Source: Bacteroidales bacterium (lineage in GTDB: Bacteria > Bacteroidota > Bacteroidia > Bacteroidales > UBA4181). From it: 35,469 nucleotides of DNA. Positions 7,387 through 13,833 of this stretch are shown in pieces. A program made the position numbers and the translations under genes. The notes below the pieces were generated by a model that was not told where the DNA came from, made no database searches, and was given only the letters and a program-made list of their open reading frames with translations. The first letter of the stretch is position 1; each line of letters starts with the position of its first letter. The stretch spans positions 1 through 35,469 of the forward strand of contig JAISCQ010000125.1 of assembly GCA_031265445.1 (NCBI GenBank). The letters run 5' to 3'.

Positions 7387-10292
7387 AAAAGATCATCACC
7401 TCTCTTTGTATTATTTTCCTGGCGGCTCGGATTGATGCCGCAGGTACGCTGCCGACAAATGCAAAAGCAGATCCCGGCAACGGCAACGATTACGTTCAGC
7501 AGCCGTCTATACGCGACTATTCCTACATGTGGTGGGCCGACGGTTTTTACGGGAACAAGCGGCAGGTAAACATCCAGACCGGCTGTTACGGCTTGGCGGT
7601 TGACGCTGTTGCCGGCGGTATCGTGCGACTGGGAGCGCTGACTTCGCCTCCCACGGAAACCGAAACCCTGGCACAGGACAACAGCCTGATTGATGCCCTT
7701 CCGGAAATAGAAATGGATTATGCCGTTACCACAGAAGGACAATCCTTCCACTTCCAAAATGTTGACGCGGTAGAAGGAGGAAATAATTCCACCCGCATGC
7801 TTGAAAGCGGACGGTACATGCAGCGGCTGGACCTGATGTACCTCAGGTTTGCAGGCAACAGCAACCTGCGGGGACGGATGGAAGCAGCCTGTATGCCGGA
7901 ATTTCTTTCACTCGCTTTTGAAATCCATTCCGCCGTTCCGATCAACAACGTCCGACTGGCCTTTTCCATCCGACTGCCCGATGCGTATTCCGAATGGACG
8001 ACAAGCATGGGCGGACGGGCGCTTACCGTCACCGGAGCGGGACTGCCGGGCGTTACCTTTATGATCCCGGAAAACAGCAACGTCACGATCTCCCGAAATA
8101 ACCGGACGGCAGTTTTCACCTCCGCCACTGTCACCGTTCCCGCCAATCAATTCACCGGCTTTTCGGTCATCGTCTTGCCGGCTGTCAACGCCTCTCCCGC
8201 TGACGCCTCCCTGCACGACGCCCGCGAAAAAGTTACCGTGTCCGCCGTGCAGGTCTCCCCCGACAAGGGACGGCGACAGCCGACAGGCAATGTCACGGCA
8301 ACGGGCTATAAAAGCATTTCCCTGAATGGGATGGTGACGCAAAGTAACGATCCGGCAACACAAAATACATACGACCGGCTTACCTTCACTTTAACCAATC
8401 ACAGCGACATAACCGTTCGGGTGCCCGTGCAGTTCGTCAAGGAAGAACCCTTTCCGGTTACCGGATTATCCCCTTTCTTAAGCGATGCGGAAACCGGGGA
8501 ACCGATCGGCGTACCGGTGCAATTAACAAAAAACTGGCATTTTTACAGTGTAAGCGGCGGGACAAACCGTCCGTGGGACGACCCTGCCCGCAACTGGGAG
8601 GGCGTATGGTATCACGGATACACCTTGATTGAAGTGCCTGCCCGGCAAAGCGTCACGTATGGTTATACCTGTCCCTTTGCTCGCTACGGCAATGTCTTTG
8701 CCGTCAGCCATGCACAGCTTTGTCTGGTCGGATGGGGAGGGCATCAGCAGTGGGAAACGGCTGCATTAGGCTCTTTCGGCGAAAACTTCTGTTATGATGC
8801 CAATCAGGCATGGACACAATCCTTCCTGGGCGATATTTGTCCCGCACTCGTCACTTCACGCGTCAACAGCGAACCGTATAACTGGACGCTCAATGTGGGA
8901 GCAGCCGATTTCTTAGTGTACCACGCCGCCGGTCATCTGCCCAAAATACCTTTCGCACGCATGCGTACCCGCTTTAAAAAGCAGGGGCCGGTCGTAACCG
9001 AGGTGATTTATACCGGCATCACCGCCGACGGGGCGATCGAAATGGAATACAAAGCCGAGATGCCGCGCACGGACGATGCGTCCAAAGTCATTCATTCCTT
9101 CAAGTATACGTTCCTCAAGAATGTGTCTTTTTCCCGCCTTGCCTTTTATCAGTTCGGCGCTGATCAATATAATGTTGGGATTTACAACAAAATGGCGGTA
9201 GGCAACGACGCCGGCACCGTTGATTTTAATATCGGAGGACAAACTTTTAACGGCGAGTTTAATGTCCCCAAGACGGCCACAAACGCTTATTGGCTGAGTG
9301 GAAACATGCAGCGGATCGAAGTGGAAGGCGACGGCCTGTGGTTTGCCTTTCTGGGCGGACAGCCCCGTCCCGGAACCGATGGAGCCGGCGCCAACAAAGT
9401 ACTGTCCGTTTTGGATTTTAAAGCAACGATAAACGGCGCGGAGTATCATAAACCGGCGTTCAATATTCGTACTACCAATACATTATATCCCGGCGCGCTG
9501 ATCGAGCTCTGTCCTCCAGTTGCGGCAGGTAATACGATCGCAGCCGGCAGCGTCGTGGAAGGATCTGTCGCCTTTATTAACCTGCCGGCTCACAAAAACG
9601 ACTATTACGGGCCAAGCAAAGTGTTGAGTTTGGCGCCATCGAGCGATTACACCTCATGGAGACTGAGCCATTTATACGCTACCCAAACCAAAATGAAAGC
9701 GACCGCCTCGGTAGGCACCGTAGAACGGAACATGCCCTTCGAAATTGTCGCCACCGGCGAGGGCGCCGGTACGGTTTGCGAGTTCACTCTTAGTGGAGGA
9801 ATCGGTTACGTACCGGTAACCGTCAAAAATCTTCCCGGCTATTCCGGATGGCAACTGCAGCAATGGCAAAACAGCCAATGGGTCGATGTCGATCAGGCGG
9901 TGCACGGCAACGACTGGTGGCAGGCATGGTACGACGCCGAAACGGCCGCTTATGAATTGAGCTACACCCTTCCTCATAGCGGCCGAAACGATGTAATACG
10001 CTACCGGCTGACGAAAAACGACGGTACTCTTTCCGTTCCGGAACCGGTTTCGGTAACAGCGTTACAGCTTTTCCCAAATCCGGTGATCAACGGCCTGTTT
10101 TATTTCAAATGGACCGACCCGTCCGAAGAATCACTCATCGTTGAAATATTCGATAGCGCCGGGAAATTGGTCTCTCAATCCATATCCGGTGTCGATAAGG
10201 GAATTAATGTATCGAACCTGCCGGAAGGGATGTATATCGTCAAAATACACAATAAAACGACTTGCGGCGTCGGTAAAATCATCAAACGTTAA
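7383..10292 (+). CDS. Large secreted protein, paralog B, with complete T9SS sorting domain
   Basis: A 969-residue protein starting at a GTG that overlaps the stop of the rhamnosidase gene (GTGA). It has a signal peptide (about 1-19, ending near ARIDAAG). It is a paralog of the protein at 1842-4619, with the ordered motifs SYMWW, KNWH, WYHGYT, HAQLCLVGWG, GGIGYVPVTV and DQAVHGND. Unlike paralog A, the C-terminus is an intact T9SS type A sorting domain of about 75 residues: LQLFPNPV, a central IFDSAGKLV, then NLPEGMYIVKI and a final KIIKR. It should therefore be exported by T9SS to the cell surface or medium. I do not recognise the main domain family. The position suggests work on the same rhamnose-containing glycan as the GH78 enzyme, perhaps as a polysaccharide-binding protein or a lyase/hydrolase without a motif I know. 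Confidence 0.8.
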   Translation: MKKIITSLCIIFLAARIDAAGTLPTNAKADPGNGNDYVQQPSIRDYSYMWWADGFYGNKRQVNIQTGCYGLAVDAVAGGIVRLGALTSPPTETETLAQDNSLIDALPEIEMDYAVTTEGQSFHFQNVDAVEGGNNSTRMLESGRYMQRLDLMYLRFAGNSNLRGRMEAACMPEFLSLAFEIHSAVPINNVRLAFSIRLPDAYSEWTTSMGGRALTVTGAGLPGVTFMIPENSNVTISRNNRTAVFTSATVTVPANQFTGFSVIVLPAVNASPADASLHDAREKVTVSAVQVSPDKGRRQPTGNVTATGYKSISLNGMVTQSNDPATQNTYDRLTFTLTNHSDITVRVPVQFVKEEPFPVTGLSPFLSDAETGEPIGVPVQLTKNWHFYSVSGGTNRPWDDPARNWEGVWYHGYTLIEVPARQSVTYGYTCPFARYGNVFAVSHAQLCLVGWGGHQQWETAALGSFGENFCYDANQAWTQSFLGDICPALVTSRVNSEPYNWTLNVGAADFLVYHAAGHLPKIPFARMRTRFKKQGPVVTEVIYTGITADGAIEMEYKAEMPRTDDASKVIHSFKYTFLKNVSFSRLAFYQFGADQYNVGIYNKMAVGNDAGTVDFNIGGQTFNGEFNVPKTATNAYWLSGNMQRIEVEGDGLWFAFLGGQPRPGTDGAGANKVLSVLDFKATINGAEYHKPAFNIRTTNTLYPGALIELCPPVAAGNTIAAGSVVEGSVAFINLPAHKNDYYGPSKVLSLAPSSDYTSWRLSHLYATQTKMKATASVGTVERNMPFEIVATGEGAGTVCEFTLSGGIGYVPVTVKNLPGYSGWQLQQWQNSQWVDVDQAVHGNDWWQAWYDAETAAYELSYTLPHSGRNDVIRYRLTKNDGTLSVPEPVSVTALQLFPNPVINGLFYFKWTDPSEESLIVEIFDSAGKLVSQSISGVDKGINVSNLPEGMYIVKIHNKTTCGVGKIIKR

Positions 10293-10308
10293 CGTATTCC
10301 GAAAGTTG

Positions 10309-10343
10309 GGAGACTGTCTCAAAAGCCGGACAGCCTCCTTTTT
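10309..10343 (+). terminator. Rho-independent terminator after the rhamnosidase cassette
   Basis: A hairpin pairs 10309-10318 with 10329-10338 (CTGTC/GACAG, one mismatch, then four more pairs), has a 10-base loop, and is followed immediately by five T at 10339-10343. It lies 17 bases past the stop of paralog B and is well placed to end the 1842-10292 transcript. Confidence 0.8.
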
Positions 10344-10360
10344 ATGCTCTATCGTGTGTT

Positions 10361-10398
10361 CCAACCCTGTCAGGCTGCAAAGCTGCTGACAGGGTTGG
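10361..10398. repeat. Dispersed palindrome, CTGACAGGG family, copy 1
   Basis: The perfect 13-bp arms CCAACCCTGTCAG and CTGACAGGGTTGG surround a 12-base centre, GCTGCAAAGCTG. A related palindrome with a closely similar centre on the opposite strand lies at 34652-34679. It has no T-run, so it is better read as a dispersed palindromic repeat than as a second terminator. Confidence 0.75.
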
Positions 10399-10417
10399 AA
10401 CTGTTTTTGGGCGAGTG

Positions 10418-10461
10418 TTCATATGAAATTCGGTTGATGCAATAAATAATATTTATCTTTG
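10418..10461 (+). promoter_or_regulatory. Promoter with shared upstream element, for the 10513 cluster
   Basis: The box TATCTTTG at 10454-10461 fits the Bacteroidota -7 consensus TAnnTTTG, and a TTG at 10433-10435 lies 18 bases upstream as a plausible -33 element. The stretch from 10418 matches the region upstream of folK on the minus strand (35284-35317), with a perfect 24-bp core at 10423-10446. Expected transcription start is near 10468, leaving about 45 bases of leader. Confidence 0.65.
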
Positions 10462-10512
10462 CACCCATAAGCGATTTCAGTTTTATTTATTTATTTATAT
10501 TATATATTATTT

Positions 10513-11217
10513 ATGAAGTATTGTTTTCCCCTGTTTTTGGGGTTGTTTCTATTTTACGCCTGCAATAAAGATGAAGGTTTGGGCGGTTCGTCTTCTTTGG
10601 AAGGCTATGTTTATCAGATTGAACATTCCGATGATAACTTTTCTTTCCGGACGGAGACTTTTCCGGCATCGAAGAAAGACGTCTATTTGATTTTTGGAGA
10701 TAATGCAACCGATTATTTCGGCGATGATGTTGAAGTCGATAACAACGGACTGTATCGCTTCGATTACTTGCGAAAGGGCCGTTACATTGTTTATTCCTAT
10801 TCGGAATATCCCGACGGGCGCAAGGAGGCCGTCTCCAGGGAGGTGAGCGTCGGCGGCGGCGCCAATAAAGCCGATACGATTTTCATTCATACGGGAAAAG
10901 CCTACGGAACGTCGATGATCAAAGGCTCCGTCTATGCCCTGTTCTACGATGGTAGCAGGAAAGTCGATGAAGGCCCGGCGATTGATGCGGATGTTTACAT
11001 CAACCACTACGGAGAAGAAATGTTTTTTGAACGCATCCGGGTGGGAGATCAGGGGGTTTTTATCTTTCAAAAGATTCTTCCGGGGAGATATGAAGTCTGG
11101 GTGACCAGCGAAGATCCGGAAACGCGAAAGCTAACCCCGATCAAACAAGTCATTAACGTGACAGAATCCGGAAAAATATATGTATTGCCGGAATTTGAAG
11201 TTAAAGCCAGGTCGTAA
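10513..11217 (+). CDS. Lipoprotein with two carboxypeptidase-regulatory-like (beta-sandwich) domains
   Basis: A 234-residue protein with a lipoprotein signal: hydrophobic residues 4-15, then YACNKDE with the lipidated Cys at 17. Two similar beta-sandwich modules follow, about 27-115 and 134-230. Each has a segment of the form NGLYRFDYLRKGRYIVYSYS or QGVFIFQKILPGRYEVWVTS, typical of CarboxypepD_reg/SdrD_B-like folds in surface proteins, with a nearby D-x-x-T-x-K-like closing strand. It is first in a co-directional cluster ending at 16533; the next gene starts 2 bases after its stop. Probably an envelope-anchored structural or binding partner of the VTC/DUF4956 genes downstream. The exact role is unknown. 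Confidence 0.7.
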   Translation: MKYCFPLFLGLFLFYACNKDEGLGGSSSLEGYVYQIEHSDDNFSFRTETFPASKKDVYLIFGDNATDYFGDDVEVDNNGLYRFDYLRKGRYIVYSYSEYPDGRKEAVSREVSVGGGANKADTIFIHTGKAYGTSMIKGSVYALFYDGSRKVDEGPAIDADVYINHYGEEMFFERIRVGDQGVFIFQKILPGRYEVWVTSEDPETRKLTPIKQVINVTESGKIYVLPEFEVKARS

Positions 11218-11219
11218 TC

Positions 11220-11684
11220 ATGAAAAAATACATTATCGGTCTCATACTGTTTGCCGGAGCCTGCTGTATCGACTGCGCCGCTCAGGATCAAAAGCCGGAA
11301 GTTCCTCCCGCTTCGCAGGCGCAAACGCCCTTCCTGACTCCGGAAGAAAAACGGGCGCTAAGAAAGAACCTGGTCGTTAAGGAAATGAATGCCGACGCCA
11401 AAGGCCAGCGCCAATGGATGGATCACTTAACCGTTTGGGACGAAAACGGTTATAAGCTGGAAGAAATTGAATACGCCGTTTACGGACAGCGCGAAAGAGT
11501 TACTTTCGAGTACGACTATGCTACCGGAAGATGCATTCGCGAAAATGTTTACAACGACAAAAACAAACTGTTCCGGATACGCAAATATGAATACAACGAT
11601 GCCGGCAGGAAAAAAATCCAGTACAATTACAATCCCGACGGGAAATTATACTCTACCAAAGTGTATGAATACTCGTATAAATGA
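11220..11684 (+). CDS. Small exported protein with YD-like beta repeats
   Basis: A 154-residue protein with a signal peptide (hydrophobic 4-19, cleavage probably near CAAQ). After a Pro/Gln-rich linker (about 25-45) come beta-hairpin repeats of the type WDENGYKLEEIEYAVYG, YDYATGRCIRENVYNDKN and YEYNDAGRKKIQYNYNPDGK. These look like the short YD/MORN-like repeats of exported Bacteroidota proteins. Its start is 2 bases after the previous stop, and its end overlaps the start of the VTC-domain gene by 20 bases, so it is almost certainly in the same operon. The function is unknown. Confidence 0.7.
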   Translation: MKKYIIGLILFAGACCIDCAAQDQKPEVPPASQAQTPFLTPEEKRALRKNLVVKEMNADAKGQRQWMDHLTVWDENGYKLEEIEYAVYGQRERVTFEYDYATGRCIRENVYNDKNKLFRIRKYEYNDAGRKKIQYNYNPDGKLYSTKVYEYSYK

Positions 11685-12429
11685 AATACTGGAAAAGATG
11701 CAAACGATCACGCTGGGCGAAATGGAAAATATTCGCCTGATGGACAGGATAGATTCCAAGTTTGCCGCACCGGTAGCCCTGCTTCCCCAACTTCTGGAAG
11801 AGATGCTTCCTTCTTTCCGGGTACAGGTAAACGACGGCGTTCGCGTGGCTCCATACTGCACGCAATATCTGGATACTCCCGATTTGAAAATGTTCCTGAT
11901 GCATCAGAACGGAAAGTTGAACCGGCAGAAAATACGGATCCGCTCTTATGTCGATTCCAATCTTTCCTTTCTGGAAGTGAAAAATAAAAACAACAAGGGG
12001 AGAACCCGCAAGAAGCGCGTTCCTGTCGGCCTGTCCCACCTTACTTCCATTCGGGACTTGAAGGACGAAAAGCAGTTTCTGGAAGACAACGCCCGGTTCG
12101 ATACCCAAATCCTGGAACCTTCGCTGGCAAATAATTTCGAGCGGATGACCTTTGTCAACCATCATGCAACCGAACGGATCACGATCGACACGCATCTTTC
12201 CTTCCTGAATTACCGGACGGAAAATACGCAGTCGGTAGACAAGCTGATGATTATCGAATTAAAGCAGGACGGCTGGCAACATTCCGATTTCAGGGACATC
12301 CTGAACCGTTTCCGCATCAAAAAAATCTCTTTCAGTAAATATTGCATGGGAACCGTCTTGACGGATTCCCGTGTCAAGTACAACCGTTTCAAACGCAAAT
12401 GGGCGGCCATTAATAAATTAATACAATAA
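11665..12429 (+). CDS. VTC-domain (polyphosphate polymerase-like) protein
   Basis: A 254-residue protein when started at the ATG at 11665. A longer reading from 11467 would lie inside the upstream gene and begin with unrelated residues. The fold expected is the triphosphate-tunnel (CYTH/TTM) VTC domain. Visible signature residues are LMDRIDSKF (25-33), KIRIRSYVD (89-97), FLEVKNK with Glu104 and Lys106, KKR at 116-118, IIELK late in the protein and the closing SKYCMG. In eukaryotic VTC4 this domain polymerises polyphosphate from ATP; bacterial homologues are annotated by similarity. The next gene encodes DUF4956, a common neighbour of bacterial VTC-domain genes. The protein has no membrane segment, so it probably works at the inner face of the membrane with its partner. 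Confidence 0.85.
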   Translation: MNTRINEILEKMQTITLGEMENIRLMDRIDSKFAAPVALLPQLLEEMLPSFRVQVNDGVRVAPYCTQYLDTPDLKMFLMHQNGKLNRQKIRIRSYVDSNLSFLEVKNKNNKGRTRKKRVPVGLSHLTSIRDLKDEKQFLEDNARFDTQILEPSLANNFERMTFVNHHATERITIDTHLSFLNYRTENTQSVDKLMIIELKQDGWQHSDFRDILNRFRIKKISFSKYCMGTVLTDSRVKYNRFKRKWAAINKLIQ

Positions 12430-12449
12430 CATATCACATATCACATATC

Positions 12450-13157
12450 ATGATTCAAACCGATTACGATCCTCAAATTGCATCCGAACATGTCGCCGAA
12501 CTGGCTAAAAAAGGCCTGACTTTCATGGGCGTGGATGTATTTGACCCCACTAATTTCTGGATGCTTATCATGCGATTTGCATTTAACCTTCTTATTTGCT
12601 GGGTCATTATCCAGTTTTTCTATTACCGGAAAAGCCGGAGGAAAGATTATTATTTCACCTTCATCCTGTTCAGCGTCACGGTCTTTCTCCTCCTGTTCCT
12701 TTTACAGAGTATTCCGATGCAAATCGGTTTCGCGCTGGGACTTTTTGCCATCTTCGGAATGATTCGTTACCGGACGGAAACGGTACAAATCCGGGAAATG
12801 ACGTATCTGTTTGTCATTATCGGCATTTCCGTTGTCAACGGCCTGTCGATGGAAGTGCCGTACATCTCGGTGGTTACGGCGAACCTGCTTTTTGTTTTCA
12901 TCATCTGGATATTGGAAAGCAACCGGTTTCTCAAGCATACGTCAAACAAGATTATCCTTTACGAGAAAATCGATCTGATTAAACCGGACAGGTACGACGA
13001 TTTGCTTGCCGACCTGAAGGACAGAACCGGTTTGGATATTACGAAAATAGAAATAGGGCATATTGATTTCCTGCGCGACGTCGCTTTCCTGAAGGTCTAT
13101 TACAATGCTGTTTCCGACGAAATAAACACCATTGATCATGTTACGCGGTTTCCATAA
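12450..13157 (+). CDS. DUF4956 family membrane protein
   Basis: A 235-residue integral membrane protein with about five membrane segments (roughly 36-57, 67-85, 90-104, 117-131 and 138-155), followed by a soluble C-terminal domain of about 75 residues. The conserved family stretch IFGMIRYRTETVQIREMTYL (101-120) is present. DUF4956 proteins are commonly found beside VTC-domain proteins, as here (20-base gap), and are suspected partners in anchoring or moving their product. The C-terminal part (about 165-235) looks like a small alpha/beta domain and could bind a ligand. The final codons overlap the start of the next gene by 20 bases. Confidence 0.85.
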   Translation: MIQTDYDPQIASEHVAELAKKGLTFMGVDVFDPTNFWMLIMRFAFNLLICWVIIQFFYYRKSRRKDYYFTFILFSVTVFLLLFLLQSIPMQIGFALGLFAIFGMIRYRTETVQIREMTYLFVIIGISVVNGLSMEVPYISVVTANLLFVFIIWILESNRFLKHTSNKIILYEKIDLIKPDRYDDLLADLKDRTGLDITKIEIGHIDFLRDVAFLKVYYNAVSDEINTIDHVTRFP

Positions 13158-13824
13158 AAGCCTCCCCCTCCTGCTGCTGTTTTCGCTGTCGTCCTTTGCC
13201 CAAACGCCGCGCGAAACCAATTTGGGCGTTTCCCTGTCGGTAGAAGCCGAAAAAGGGTTAGGCCGTTTTTTCAGCCTGACGGGAGAAGAAGAACTGCGCC
13301 TGCGGGACAACAGCATCGGTTTCGACCGCAGCGTTACCTCGCTGGGGATTGATTATGCGTTTTTTAACCGGAAAGTGAAAATAGGGGTTTATTATGCCCT
13401 TTTGTACCTTTATAATAATGACCATATCTTTGAATCCCGGCATCGCTACTACTTCAACCTTTCGTATAAAGAGACGCTGGGCCCGTTGATCCTGTCGTGG
13501 CGCGGACGGTTGCAGGGTACATCCCGCAATGAAAACCGGGGCGAATACAGGATCAATCCCAAATACAGGATGAAAAACAAGCTGGAAGCCGCTTACCTGA
13601 TTTGGGGTTCTCCGTGGAAGCCCTACCTTTCCTGCGATTTTTCAACCGATTTGAACGATCCGGTAAGAGGCAGTGAATTAACGCGCCTGCGATTGCAGGG
13701 CGGGACGAGCTGGCGCCTGAACCGCACCACCTACCTCGATTTTTTTCTGCGTTGCGACGAATACCTCGTTGGCGACGATCCCCGCGTTTTGTCATTAGGA
13801 GCAACTTATAAGGTGAAATTCTAA
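13138..13824 (+). CDS. DUF2490-like outer-membrane beta-barrel protein
   Basis: A 228-residue protein started at the ATG at 13138 (MLRGFHKS), with a signal peptide cleaved near SSFAQ. The mature protein alternates short beta strands and turns with aromatic ends (GRFFSLTGEEELRLRD, YYFNLSYKE, LILSWRGRLQ) and ends in YKVKF, a terminal Phe typical of outer-membrane beta-barrels. The pattern fits DUF2490 proteins. It overlaps the DUF4956 gene by 20 bases and is 9 bases from the next gene, so it belongs to the same operon. It may give the VTC/DUF4956 module an outer-membrane component. The family call is by eye. Confidence 0.7.
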   Translation: MLRGFHKSLPLLLLFSLSSFAQTPRETNLGVSLSVEAEKGLGRFFSLTGEEELRLRDNSIGFDRSVTSLGIDYAFFNRKVKIGVYYALLYLYNNDHIFESRHRYYFNLSYKETLGPLILSWRGRLQGTSRNENRGEYRINPKYRMKNKLEAAYLIWGSPWKPYLSCDFSTDLNDPVRGSELTRLRLQGGTSWRLNRTTYLDFFLRCDEYLVGDDPRVLSLGATYKVKF

Positions 13825-13833
13825 TGATCATTC

